Below, piece by piece: positions 1 through 8,093 of a stretch of 54,385 bases of DNA. The translations under genes were made by a program, and so were the position numbers. The notes beneath the pieces are model-generated. The model did no database searches. It worked only from the letters and a program-made list of their open reading frames with translations, and was not told the origin of the DNA. The stretch comes from Bacillota bacterium (lineage in GTDB: Bacteria; Bacillota; Dethiobacteria; DTU022; UBA8154), in the NCBI GenBank assembly GCA_030656575.1, contig JAUSPO010000158.1, forward strand, positions 1-54,385, written 5' to 3'. The stretch's first letter is position 1; every line of letters starts with the position of its first letter.

Positions 1-71
1 GTCTCCATCTTGTATTGTTAAAGGGGGTATGCTAAAGTCTTTTTAATACCCTTACTTCCATTGCCGAAAAT

Positions 72-110
72 CCGCACTTTAGTTGCCGTTTTCCCGCACT
101 TTAGTTGCCG
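72..110. repeat. Two copies of a 17-bp direct repeat
   Basis: CCGCACTTTAGTTGCCG occurs at 72-88 and again at 94-110, and a shorter TTGCCG lies just before at 61-66. Closely spaced short direct repeats of this kind are found near the ends of IS21-type insertion sequences, but no transposase is in the window, so this may be the tail of an element lying outside it. That reading is inference. Nothing else is recognised in bases 1-160. Confidence 0.6.
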
Positions 111-160
111 AAAACTATGACATTTGCATTGCCGTTTACAACAACCTTCCAGAAATTAGG

Positions 161-190
161 AAAGCCGCAAACGTCGATGTTTGCGGCTTT
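161..190 (-). terminator. Hairpin downstream of tRNA-Arg
   Basis: A perfect 12-bp stem (AAAGCCGCAAAC at 161-172, GTTTGCGGCTTT at 179-190) closes a 6-base loop. It sits 2 bases beyond the 3' end of the minus-strand tRNA-Arg. Read on the minus strand the stem ends in TTT followed by a mixed T-rich stretch, so it probably terminates or processes the tRNA transcript. Confidence 0.6.
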
Positions 191-192
191 TA

Positions 193-268
193 TGGCACGC
201 CCGGTAGGAATCGAACCTACGGCCAACGGATTAGAAGTCCGTTGCTCTATCCCCTGAGCTACGGGCGC
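193..268 (-). tRNA. tRNA-Arg (anticodon TCT)
   Basis: The minus strand folds into a complete cloverleaf. The acceptor stem is GCGCCCG pairing with CGGGCGT, the T-loop is TTCGATT, and the anticodon loop is CTTCTAA with anticodon TCT, which reads AGA. A genomically encoded CCA occupies 193-195. The flavodoxin gene lies upstream on the same strand. Confidence 0.97.
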
Positions 269-338
269 ATACTATAGTTATTATACCACAAAAAGCTAAA
301 AATACAAGGTATGAGATATTCTCCGAGTTCGTTGTGAG

Positions 339-809
339 TTAAGTTTGAAGATCACGGACGAATTGCTTCACTTTTTCCTGATACTTACCGGACTTCATAT
401 CAGTCTTTTTAATCTCCAGCAGCGGCCGCGCTTTTTTCCCACAAATGTTTTCCATGTCCCGCAGCGTTTTGCTTGCACCGGTGGACCCGCAGGTGGCAAA
501 GAAAACTGTGTTTTTGAAGCTCGTTTTATTCTCTTCCAGATAAGCTCTCACGGGAGTGGACATATTGTGAGACCATACTGGAGTTCCTACAACAACCAGG
601 TCGTATTCACCGGGGTCATTCTTTGTTTTTAATATCTTTGCCTGCTTCTTTAAGGCCGCCTCCATAGCTGATTGCAAATAGGCCAGTACGCCTTTTCTGT
701 TCCTGGTATCTTTAATCTCTTCCAGTTCTCCCCCCAGCTCTTTGTTGAGCAGCCGAGCAACCTCAGCGGTAATTCCCGTCCGGGTGTAGTAAACAATGAG
801 CTTTTTCAA
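339..809 (-). CDS. Flavodoxin-like protein
   Basis: About 156 residues, a single flavodoxin fold that would bind FMN and act as a small cytosolic electron carrier or FMN-dependent enzyme. The N-terminus shows a beta strand (LIVYY) followed by the phosphate-binding loop TRTGIT. A second flavin-contacting region is VVVGTPVWSHNMSTP, and a third is ATCGSTGASKT. An upstream ATG at 839 is in frame, but an AAGGGGG ribosome site lies correctly spaced before the TTG at 809, and the protein then begins just before the first strand as in other flavodoxins. It is a single gene on the minus strand with tRNA-Arg downstream. The redox partner cannot be told from context. Confidence 0.88.
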   Translation of the reverse strand: MKKLIVYYTRTGITAEVARLLNKELGGELEEIKDTRNRKGVLAYLQSAMEAALKKQAKILKTKNDPGEYDLVVVGTPVWSHNMSTPVRAYLEENKTSFKNTVFFATCGSTGASKTLRDMENICGKKARPLLEIKKTDMKSGKYQEKVKQFVRDLQT

Positions 810-957
810 TTGATCTATCCCCCTTTGACTTAACCTCATTATATCAGTTATTTTTTACAATTTCATCTGTGAAATGCTAAGAATTACCGAATATAAAGGT
901 TTTTTAAGGAAGTATGGCGAAACGAATAATAAACAAAGGAAGGGTTGTGCAAAGTAG

Positions 958-1717
958 TTGTATACAGAACACAGGCTGATAGAAAAAGACTCAAGGGGAC
1001 TCATTGATCTAAAAGAAAACAGCATAGATCTTGTTGTTACATCGCCCCCCTATCCCATGATTGAAATGTGGGATAATCTGTTTTCCAGTTTAAATAGCAA
1101 TATTGGTCATTCTCTGGAGTTTGCCTCTATCGATGAAAAAGTTAAATCGTATGGAAAGCGCTCTATTTTGGGAAGAACGAAATATGTGGTATTCCGATAT
1201 CTGGGATGATTTAAAAGGGACGAAACAAACAATAGATGAAAAGGAATTGAAAAGGAGAAGTGCAGCCTATCCTTTTTTGCTCCCTTACCGTCTCATAAAT
1301 ATGTACTCTGTTTTTGGTGATACTATCCTTGATCCGTTTTTGGGTACAGGGACAACTGCTTTTGCGGCCATGGCCTGCGGCAGGAATAGTATTGGCTACG
1401 AGCAGGACCCTGCATTTGCACAAAGTATAAGGAATAAAGCTGGCGAGGATATTTTAAGTCTTAGCAATAACAGTGTCCAAAGAATTAATAAGCATCTTTT
1501 TTATATCAATAATTTTAAAAAAGGGATAACTTCCTTTAACTATATTAATGACTACTTCGGATTTCCTGTCATGACCAGGCAGGAAACAAAAATGAAACTT
1601 AAGTTTATAGAATCAGTTAGGAAAATAGATTATCATTTATTTAGAACGGATTATCTGGACGACCAGGATGTGCTGAATATGGGGTTAGGGAAACAGTTCA
1701 TTGACAACATCTCATGA
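958..1717 (+). pseudogene. DNA methyltransferase (N4/N6), internally deleted and frameshifted
   Basis: Remains of a site-specific amino-methyltransferase. The first part (958 to about 1140, TTG start behind AAGGAAGGG) carries the catalytic motif IV as TSPPYPMIEMWD. The second part, in another frame from about 1150, carries FWEERNMWYSDIWDDLKGTKQ, RSAAYPFLLPYRLINM and the SAM-binding motif I DPFLGTGTT. From memory of this family (about 300 residues), roughly 100 residues normally lie between IGHSLEF and ESALFWEERN. They are missing here, and the reading frame changes at the junction. No restriction endonuclease gene is adjacent. The gene cannot give a working enzyme as read. Whether the deletion is natural or an assembly fault cannot be decided from the sequence. 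Confidence 0.82.
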
Positions 1718-1741
1718 GAGCGTTATAATCAAAAAGAAAGC

Positions 1742-1758
1742 ATACCCCCCTGGGGTAT
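1742..1758. promoter_or_regulatory. Candidate CsoR operator (7-3-7 palindrome)
   Basis: ATACCCC at 1742-1748 and GGGGTAT at 1752-1758 form a perfect inverted repeat around three bases. It ends 26 bases before the csoR-type start codon. G/C-tract palindromes flanked by AT are the known operator type of CsoR/RcnR family repressors, so autoregulation is the natural reading; binding itself is inferred. Confidence 0.75.
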
Positions 1759-1783
1759 TTTGAAACTGTAGGGAGATGAAAAA

Positions 1784-2089
1784 ATGGACTGTCATAATGA
1801 TAACGATCATGAACTTCATGGCAGCTACCAGGATAATAAGAAGCGAATTTTGGACGGTTTAAAAAGGATAGAGGGTCAGATGCGGGGTATTCAGCGTATG
1901 GTAGAGGAGGAGCGTTATTGTGTTGATGTTCTTAACCAGATTGCTGCTTCCCGAATGGCCTTATCCCGGCTAGCCGTAATAATTTTGCAGGATCACACGA
2001 TGGGATGTGTCAGCAAGGCTGTTCGTGACCAAAAAAATGAAGAGGTCATAATTGAAGAACTTATGGGAGTAGTAAAAAGATTTATTTAG
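1784..2089 (+). CDS. csoR: CsoR-type copper-sensing repressor
   Basis: 101 residues, all-helical DUF156 family. These proteins form tetramers that bind operator DNA in the apo form and let go when Cu(I) is bound. The copper ligands of Mycobacterium CsoR (Cys, His, Cys at spacings of 25 and 4) are present as C46, H71 and C75 within RYCVDVLNQI and HTMGC. The N-terminal DNA-contacting helix reads RILDGLKRIEGQMRGIQRMV. A short His/Asp-rich leader (DCHNDNDHELH) precedes it. The palindrome at 1742-1758 is the likely autoregulatory site. No copA or copZ follows; the next genes are tRNAs. Its targets must therefore lie elsewhere or only itself. The family call is firm; copper rather than another thiophilic signal rests on the ligand pattern. 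Confidence 0.9.
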   Translation: MDCHNDNDHELHGSYQDNKKRILDGLKRIEGQMRGIQRMVEEERYCVDVLNQIAASRMALSRLAVIILQDHTMGCVSKAVRDQKNEEVIIEELMGVVKRFI

Positions 2090-2232
2090 CCCCACTGACG
2101 CTCACGTTCTCCGATAATTCCCAGAATATTATTCTACTCTTTTGCTAAAAGTAATGCTATGCTCTATATTATATGGTTGTGATGCCATTATTCGTTTCTT
2201 GAAAACGCGTTTCTGAAAACGTTTCGTTTTTC

Positions 2233-2261
2233 TTGACAATAAAAATGGGTTGTGTTAAACT
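2233..2261 (+). promoter_or_regulatory. Sigma-A promoter of the tRNA operon
   Basis: A perfect -35 TTGACA (2233-2238), a 17-base spacer and a -10 TAAACT (2256-2261). It lies 32 bases before tRNA-His and would drive the three-tRNA operon. Confidence 0.82.
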
Positions 2262-2292
2262 ATTCTTTGCGACAGATTTCTGTTGTTTATGT

Positions 2293-2371
2293 GGTGGGTG
2301 TAGCTCAGCATGGTTAGAGCGCCAGGTTGTGGCCCTGGAGGCCGTGGGTTCGAGTCCCATCACTCACCCCA
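2293..2371 (+). tRNA. tRNA-His (anticodon GTG)
   Basis: Cloverleaf with acceptor GTGGGTG (2294-2300) paired to CACTCAC (2361-2367). The extra G at -1 (2293), typical of tRNA-His, faces C73. The anticodon loop is TTGTGGC, and CCA is encoded at 2369-2371. First of three co-transcribed tRNAs. Confidence 0.97.
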
Positions 2372-2403
2372 TTATAATAAAAATTTAATATCACGTTTCT
2401 TGT

Positions 2404-2478
2404 TGGGGTGTAGCCAAGCGGTAAGGCACGGGACTTTGGATCCCGCATCCGTAGGTTCGAATCCTACCGCCCCAGCCA
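2404..2478 (+). tRNA. tRNA-Gln (anticodon TTG)
   Basis: Acceptor TGGGGTG (2404-2410) pairs with CGCCCCA (2468-2474), with one G-U pair. The anticodon loop CTTTGGA gives anticodon TTG. The T-loop is TTCGAAT and CCA is encoded. Second gene of the tRNA operon. Confidence 0.97.
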
Positions 2479-2492
2479 TTTTATTTTTTTAT

Positions 2493-2568
2493 GGGCCATT
2501 AGCTCAGTCGGCAGAGCACCTGACTTTTAATCAGGGTGTCCCGCGTTCGAGTCGCGGATGGCTCACCA
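2493..2568 (+). tRNA. tRNA-Lys (anticodon TTT)
   Basis: Acceptor GGGCCAT (2493-2499) pairs with ATGGCTC (2558-2564). The anticodon loop CTTTTAA gives anticodon TTT. CCA is encoded at 2566-2568. Last gene of the tRNA operon, followed directly by a terminator. Confidence 0.97.
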
Positions 2569-2576
2569 ATTTACAG

Positions 2577-2608
2577 AAAAGCCTTTGTTTTTTCAAGGGC
2601 TTTTTTTT
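2577..2608 (+). terminator. Rho-independent terminator of the tRNA operon
   Basis: AAAAGCCTTTG (2577-2587) pairs with CAAGGGCTTTT (2594-2604) with one G-U pair and a T-rich loop, followed by a run of T. Confidence 0.9.
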
Positions 2609-2720
2609 CTATATTTTTTAATAATGACTGTGGAATAAAATACCAGGATTAAATATCTAAAGATAAATAAACTAAGCTTAGTATCAACCTTTTTTGAGAT
2701 CTCGCGTGGGGTGATGTTAA

Positions 2721-3167
2721 TTGAGTAAGGATAGGGTCTCTGCAGGGTTTATTGCCGGAATCATTGCAGGAATAGCAATGAACATCGTAGATTGGATAGG
2801 ATTCGGCCTGGGGCTGTATACAGAACTTCTGTTAAATTGGGGTGCAGTTGCAATTTATGGACGTTTGCCTCTAAATATCTATGAAGTAGTTTTTGCTCAG
2901 TTTGCACAGATAATGTTTTCTGGTTTTGTTGGCATTATTTTTGCTTTTTTAATTCAAAAATTAACGAGTAAAAATTACTTAATAAAGGGATGGATTTTTG
3001 GAGTAGCAGCTTGGTTTGGATTATATGCTCTTTCCATTGCAATCAGGCTGCCAACTTTGGAAACACATGAATTTAATGCCGTTTTCTCCCATTTTATTAC
3101 TTCTTTAATTTACGGGATAGTATTGGCTCTGGTCTTAAATAGAATAGATAAAAAAGTACGGCCCTAA
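2721..3167 (+). CDS. Small membrane protein of unknown function
   Basis: 148 residues with about four predicted membrane segments: residues 6-30 (GFIAGIIAGIAMNIVDWIGFGLG), 58-82, 90-110 and 122-140. The ends are charged (MSKDR at the start, RIDKKVRP at the end). The TTG start is chosen because a GGGGTGATG ribosome site lies just upstream and no ATG fits better. I do not recognise the family. Glycine-rich first helices of this kind occur in YqhR-like conserved membrane proteins of Firmicutes, but that is only a resemblance. It stands alone between the tRNA operon and the catalase remnant. The frame is open and intact, unlike the genes on either side. Confidence 0.65.
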   Translation: MSKDRVSAGFIAGIIAGIAMNIVDWIGFGLGLYTELLLNWGAVAIYGRLPLNIYEVVFAQFAQIMFSGFVGIIFAFLIQKLTSKNYLIKGWIFGVAAWFGLYALSIAIRLPTLETHEFNAVFSHFITSLIYGIVLALVLNRIDKKVRP

Positions 3168-3305
3168 CCGCCATTGATGACTGGTTGCCGTAAACATAAT
3201 AACTATAAAGCCCCGTAAAGAGTGCAAATGATTATGTGAAAATAAATATTATCAACTGACATTAAATCATTGACAACAATAACAGATTATTGCTATAATT
3301 CTTGC

Positions 3306-4624
3306 ATGAAGGAGGTTTTAACATGGAATGAGAAGGATAAGAAAAAGTTGACTACCGTAGCAGGTGCTCCTGTCGTTGACAATCAGAATGCAATGACTGC
3401 GGGTCCGCGGGGCCCAATGCTGCTGCAGGATGTATGGTTCCTGGAAAAGCTTGCACATTTTGACAGGGAAGTGATTCCCGAGAGAAGGATGCATGCAAAA
3501 GGCTCTGGCGCATATGGCACATTTACTGTAACACATGATATTACTCAATATTCTAAAGCAAAAATATTTTCTGAAATCGGCCAAAAAACTGACATGTTTA
3601 TTAGGTTCTCTACAGTAGCCGGAGAACGTGGTGCCGCTGATGCAGAGCGTGATATCCGCGGCTTCGCAATGAAATTTTACACAGAAGAAGGCAACTGGGA
3701 TCTTGTGGGGAACAATACTCCCGTGTTTTTCCTTCGCGATCCCCTTAAGTTTTCAGACTTGAACCATGCTGTAAAGCGTGATCCCCCGAGCGCGTATGGG
3801 TCAAATTCCACCTCGTATGCCAGCAGGGCATCAAGAACCTGACTGACGCCGAAGCTGAAGCTATTGTTGCAAAGGACCGGGAAAGTCATCAGCGGGACCT
3901 GCTTGAAAGCATCGACCGGGGAGATTTCCCGAGCTGGAAAATGTTTATCCAGGTCATGACTGAGGAACAGGCGGCAAATATGCCGTATAATCCTTTCGAT
4001 TTGACGAAGGTATGGTATAAGAAAGATTTTCCGCTCATAGAGGTTGGTTATTTTGAGCTAAACCGCAATCCGGAAAACTATTTTGCTGATGTTGAACAGG
4101 CAGCTTTTAATCCCGCCAATATAGTTCCAGGCATTGGACTATCACCGGATAAAATGCTCCAGGGAAGACTTTTCTCTTATGGAGATGCACAGCGCTACAG
4201 ATTGGGAGTCAACCATCACCAGATACCAGTAAATGCTCCCCGTTGTCCAGTCAACAGTTTTCACCGGGATGGTCAAATGAGGGTTGATAACAATGCAGGC
4301 AGCACGATAGGATATGAACCTAACAGCTACGGACAATGGCAGGAACAGCCAGATTTTAAAGAGCCGCCACTTGCTATAAATGGTGCAGCAGATCGTTGGA
4401 ATTTCAGAGAAGATGATGATCAATACTATATCCAACCTGGTAAATTATTTAGGTTGATGAATTCACATCAGCAACAAGTTCTTTTTGAGAATACAGCCCG
4501 GGCTATGGGAGACGCTCCAAAGGAAATCAAAATCAGGCATATTGGAAATTGCTTGAAAGCCGACCCTGCTTATGGCAAAGGAGTGGCAGATGCTCTGGGA
4601 ATCTCACTGGATGAAGTAAAATAA
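3306..4624 (+). pseudogene. katA: Monofunctional haem catalase, central deletion
   Basis: Remains of a small-subunit catalase (2 H2O2 to 2 H2O + O2). The 5' part (to about 3780) keeps the threading arm, the distal His in [13 protein letters not shown], and [25 protein letters not shown]. The frame then shifts, and from about 3786 another frame reads [18 protein letters not shown] and continues to the end, including the proximal haem-ligand region [15 protein letters not shown] (from about 4162). About 55 residues normally found between the two parts are absent, including the distal Asn region (NNxWDFW) and the haem-pocket strand that follows. A second possible lesion is at the start: AAGGAGG at 3309-3315 is ideally spaced for ATG at 3323, but that frame stops after two codons, while the catalase frame is open only from ATG 3306, which overlaps the ribosome site. 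A functional enzyme is not encoded. Confidence 0.88.
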
Positions 4625-4653
4625 ACTCCTATCAGCAAGCTGAAAGATCGGGA

Positions 4654-4684
4654 AATCAGGTGGAGAGTCTTACTCCACCTGATT
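4654..4684. terminator. Perfect hairpin after the catalase remnant
   Basis: AATCAGGTGGAG (4654-4665) and CTCCACCTGATT (4673-4684) form a perfect 12-bp stem with a 7-base loop, 30 bases after the catalase stop. It is followed by A5 and C5 rather than T, so it is a weak intrinsic terminator at best, but may protect the 3' end. The rest of 4625-4743 shows nothing else. Confidence 0.55.
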
Positions 4685-4743
4685 AAAAACCCCCACCTAA
4701 TCAGGACAAATTAGTTATAAAAAGGAAATGATATGTAATTACT

Positions 4744-5140
4744 ATGAGCTCACGCAGAAGAGATCTCTTCATTATTTTGATCGTGGTCTACTTTTTATTT
4801 TTTGATACCCATTTCCAACTGCCAATTCTGGCACCATTTGCCCGTTCCCTGGGGGCGACCCCTTTTCTTAGAAATGTTTCCCGCCTTATTTTATGCCCTG
4901 GCTCTTTACGGCCTGGGCTTTGGCCTATTATTCCCCGCGCTGTTGGAGTTGGTGGCAAGGGGCAGTCAAGCTGCGTGGAAGGGCCTGGCCACAGGTTTTT
5001 TCTTTGTCTTTTTTTCTCTGGGTGTGGCTCTTGTCCCTCCGTTTGCCGGTTTGCTCCAGCAATCTCAGGCAGCCGTCTCTCCCTTTTTAACGGCCTCGGT
5101 CGTCTCACTGCTCCTTATTTTAACATTAGTCACCAGTAAT
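4744..5140 (+). pseudogene. MFS transporter remnant: first and last helices only
   Basis: The first 40 codons give an N-terminal helix typical of major facilitator transporters (FFDTHFQLPILAPFARSLGA). At about 4866 the frame switches and the sequence continues with what look like helices 10-12 (FYALALYGLGFGLLFPALLELV, GLATGFFFVFFSLGVALVPPFAGLL, FLTASVVSLLLILTLV). A complete MFS protein has about 400 residues. The central 250 or so, helices 2-9, are gone. The junction also changes frame. The 3' end runs into the next remnant. Substrate cannot be told. This is the third of four neighbouring genes with an internal loss. Confidence 0.8.
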
Positions 5141-5141
5141 C

Positions 5142-5776
5142 GAACTGGAAATCATCGAAGGCTCCCTTCCCCGAACACTTTACCTCAGAGGCCATGCCAG
5201 TAATTTTTACTCGGGGCACTTCTGGAGCACCTCTGATTTAGGGGCAGAAGATAACCTGGCATCTGCCTTCCAGCATGTTGAGGTTTATGAAAATCAGTTA
5301 GAGATGCGGGTTGCTTATCTGCAACCCTGGGAGGGTATACTGGAATTATGGGTCAGCTTCCAATAATTCTGGTGCAGGAAAACCATGCCCATGCCTGGGT
5401 AGAGGTTTTTTTAAGCGGTTACGGCTGGGTAGCTTTTGAGACCACCCAACCCTTTGAAATCCTGGATGTTTTTGGAAATGACAGGTCCGCGCGGATTCAG
5501 AATGGACAACAGGAAGAAGAACCTGCCGATGAATTTGAAGGATTTGAAGAGGGAAGGGTGATAGAACCCACAGAAGAAGCAAACGAGGAAGAACTCATCT
5601 CTGCTGTCCGGGAATTCCGGGAGAGTGAAGAGGAAATCCAAACCCCTGCAAATGACCCTGTAAAAACGTTTCCCCACGTAGTCTGGGCCTTCTTGCTCGC
5701 GGGAGCGTTCTTTTTTGCCGCTTCATTTACAATCTACCACGAGCTTACGCATATCAAAGACCCTGTAGAAAAGTGA
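5142..5776 (+). pseudogene. Transglutaminase-like (TgpA-type) protein remnant
   Basis: Two pieces in different frames. The first (5142-5351) reads ELEIIEGSLPRTLYLRG then FYSGHFWSTSDLG, like the extracytoplasmic strand region of TgpA/DUF3488 proteins, which precedes the transglutaminase domain. The second (from about 5348) begins with ENHAHAWVEVFLSGYGWVAFETTQ, the His-containing half of the transglutaminase core. It continues through an acidic linker to a membrane segment (residues 110-130 of that frame) and a short tail. The catalytic Cys half, expected between the pieces, is missing, as are the N-terminal membrane helices. No start codon can be assigned. Family assignment rests on the AHAWVEV-GWV pattern and is fairly secure. 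Confidence 0.75.
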
Positions 5777-5899
5777 TACCCTGGTGTGCTTAACAAAATG
5801 CTTAATTATGAAAGAAGGTCATGTTGAAAGTTTGGGGTAAATATGTTATATTCTAAAAGAAGACTGAACCACTAATTTTACTAAATTTATCTGTCTCAG

Positions 5900-5983
5900 G
5901 CGGGCGTGGCGGAATGGCAGACGCGCAGGACTTAGGATCCTGTGGGGCAACTCGTGGGGGTTCAAATCCCTTCGCCCGCACCA
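5900..5983 (+). tRNA. tRNA-Leu (anticodon TAG)
   Basis: Class II tRNA with a long variable arm (about 5941-5957). The acceptor GCGGGCG (5900-5906) pairs with CGCCCGC (5973-5979). The anticodon loop CTTAGGA gives anticodon TAG. CCA is encoded at 5981-5983. Confidence 0.97.
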
Positions 5984-6026
5984 CTCAATATTACCGGATT
6001 TTAATTAGATACGTAAAATAATAAAC

Positions 6027-6063
6027 AAACCCCTCTTGCGGAAATGACACAATGGGGTTTTTT
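6027..6063 (+). terminator. Probable terminator after tRNA-Leu
   Basis: AAACCCC (6027-6033) pairs with GGGGTTT (6054-6060) followed by TTT. The 20-base loop can form a small inner TTG/CAA stem. It lies 44 bases after the tRNA and ahead of the convergent fusion gene. Confidence 0.55.
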
Positions 6064-6107
6064 GCATGCAATTTATATTATATTAATAAAAATGGTTCAA
6101 CGGTTTT

Positions 6108-8093
6108 TTATACTCCATGGGGCATGATGCTACTGATATGTTCGTCTTCTCGCCTTACATGTACCATCTGGGTTGACATACGCTGCTGAAAAGCTTGCAA
6201 GATGCTTTCCAGCATTCCCGTATAAGAAATGCCGCCAAACTTGCACATCTTGGCAAGATGCCCATCCCAGCACCAACCAGGGTTTGGATTTACTTCAAGG
6301 AGCTTCGGATTTCCTTTGGAGTCAAGTCTCCAGTCAAAACGACAGTAATCCCTGCAATCCAATCTTTCAAATAACTTCAAACAGCATTCCACTATATATT
6401 TTCCTTTATCTTCTTCCAGCTGTGCCGGGATTGACTTAATTTTCCAGTAAGGTGATTCCGGGAGCCATTTAGCTTCATACCCGCATATTCTGGGGAGTTC
6501 CGGTGGAAGGGCGGAATAATCTTCTTCGATAACAGGAAGGACCGTGTAGGAATCCGGCAGGTTCCCTATAATACCAACGCTAATATCTTTCCCAGGTAAA
6601 AACTCTTCCACCAGGATAGGTTTATCGTAACCAAACTTCTCCCTGATTTCAGAAATAACATTAACAAGTTCTTCGAAACTGCTAGATATGCTGCGCTGGG
6701 TTATACCGAAACTGGAATCGCCCAGGTTTGGTTTTACTAAAACTGGAAACTCCAGGGGAAATTCAAAAACGGTGTCCTGTGGTCTTATGAAAAATGCTTT
6801 TGGGACAGGTATTCCCATTTCATTTGAGATTCCGCGGACAAGAGATTTGTCATAGCAGAAAGAAAGACACTGGGGGCCAGATCCGGTATATGGAATACCA
6901 AGTATTTCTAGTAAGGAAGGTATATGAAGCTCTTTTGTTGCATCGTTATTGAACCCTTCATCACATAGATTGAAAAAAAAGTCGAATTTCGTACGCACTT
7001 TTACCAGGTCATGCAGTAAAGTATCATGATTGCTAAAATAACTAAATCTGTAACCTTTTAATTCTCTCAATGCGCTTTTTAACTGATCGATAGTGTAGAA
7101 GTCATCCTCATTAAAGAGGCATAAAGGCTTAAGGGGATCAGGCTTTGCGGGATCGCCTAAAAGAACTGCTACGTTCTTGGTTATTGTTTCCTTTTCTTTT
7201 CTCGTAGACGCCCATTTTTTCTTAACAGTGGCAGTTAAGATTATCCTTTTCTCCATCATCCCCAGATCCTGATTTCTCTGAGAACCAGAACCCAGGGTTC
7301 CCTCAATAATAATATTGCTGAAGCCGGCAGATTCCAGCAACTCACTTAGTTGTTTGCTGTTATTAAGGATCTCCGCATAGAATTGATCTGCTATAACTCC
7401 TTTTTCCACATGAGTAACCACTTCCCTTGAAATGAGACGCTGTTTATCCAAAGAAAGAGAGCGCTCGCGGCAGACAAAATGCTTTTTATCTATCCACTCC
7501 CACGATCTTGGTTGAAAGTGTTCTCTTAAATACTCCCCGTCAGCAATATCAATTAAGATACGCCCCCAAGGTTTTAAGACTCTGAATGTTTCTTTAAGAA
7601 CTCTCATATCTTCTTGAATTGTTTCAAAGTAACCAAAGCTATTGCCAAGAATGGTAACTGTGTCAAAGGTATCGGATTGATAGGGAAGCTTTCTGGCATC
7701 TCCCTCACGAAATTTAATATTTAAACCTTCTTTTTTAGCCTGTGCCCTAGCCTTTTGGATAAGGTACCGCGAACGATCCAGGCCGTCAATAATTTGATAA
7801 CCCCGCCGTCCAAGTTCGAGGGAGTGGCGCCCCTGTCCGCAACATAAATCCAAAATTCTATCCTCGGGAGACAGTTTTAGAATTTCAGAAAACAGATCTA
7901 CTTCTTTCCTGGTAATATTGGGATCATCCACAACATCTGCATCTGTTTTTAAATATACTGAATTAAATATTTGCCGCCACCAGTCGGGCTGTACATGTTC
8001 TTCAAGGTTAACAATTGAACCGAGAATTTTAACCTTTCCGGATACTTTCTTGCCTTTCTGACGGGATCTGTCTTTAGAGACATTCCCATTCAT
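6108..8093 (-). CDS. SAM methyltransferase / ATP-grasp ligase fusion, function unknown
   Basis: 661 residues with two enzyme domains. Residues about 35-290 form a class I SAM-dependent methyltransferase: motif I ILDLCCGQGRHSLELGRRG at about 80-98, the acidic residue after strand 2 in IDGLDRS, then REGDARKLPY and TVTILGNSFGYF. Residues about 303-635 form an ATP-grasp ligase of the D-Ala-D-Ala ligase type: VLVKPNLGDSSFGI for the ATP lysine and lid, PILVEEFLPGKDISVGII, CRFDWRLD, and the metal-binding EVNPNPGWCWDG. Such ligases join a carboxylate to an amine via an acyl phosphate, so the fusion may build and methylate a small peptide-like product. That is inference. The upstream ATG at 8108 is part of the ribosome site; GAGGAGG at 8101-8106 is correctly spaced for ATG at 8093. 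It stands alone, with no transporter or other biosynthetic gene nearby. Confidence 0.85.
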   Translation of the reverse strand: MNGNVSKDRSRQKGKKVSGKVKILGSIVNLEEHVQPDWWRQIFNSVYLKTDADVVDDPNITRKEVDLFSEILKLSPEDRILDLCCGQGRHSLELGRRGYQIIDGLDRSRYLIQKARAQAKKEGLNIKFREGDARKLPYQSDTFDTVTILGNSFGYFETIQEDMRVLKETFRVLKPWGRILIDIADGEYLREHFQPRSWEWIDKKHFVCRERSLSLDKQRLISREVVTHVEKGVIADQFYAEILNNSKQLSELLESAGFSNIIIEGTLGSGSQRNQDLGMMEKRIILTATVKKKWASTRKEKETITKNVAVLLGDPAKPDPLKPLCLFNEDDFYTIDQLKSALRELKGYRFSYFSNHDTLLHDLVKVRTKFDFFFNLCDEGFNNDATKELHIPSLLEILGIPYTGSGPQCLSFCYDKSLVRGISNEMGIPVPKAFFIRPQDTVFEFPLEFPVLVKPNLGDSSFGITQRSISSSFEELVNVISEIREKFGYDKPILVEEFLPGKDISVGIIGNLPDSYTVLPVIEEDYSALPPELPRICGYEAKWLPESPYWKIKSIPAQLEEDKGKYIVECCLKLFERLDCRDYCRFDWRLDSKGNPKLLEVNPNPGWCWDGHLAKMCKFGGISYTGMLESILQAFQQRMSTQMVHVRREDEHISSIMPHGV

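Noticed and set aside
83-277. A 64-codon frame over the tRNA-Arg region
   Set aside because: It runs across a complete tRNA gene and a terminator-like hairpin and has no domain or ribosome site.
2310-2621. A 103-codon frame over the three tRNAs
   Set aside because: It is the translation of tRNA-His, -Gln and -Lys sequences.
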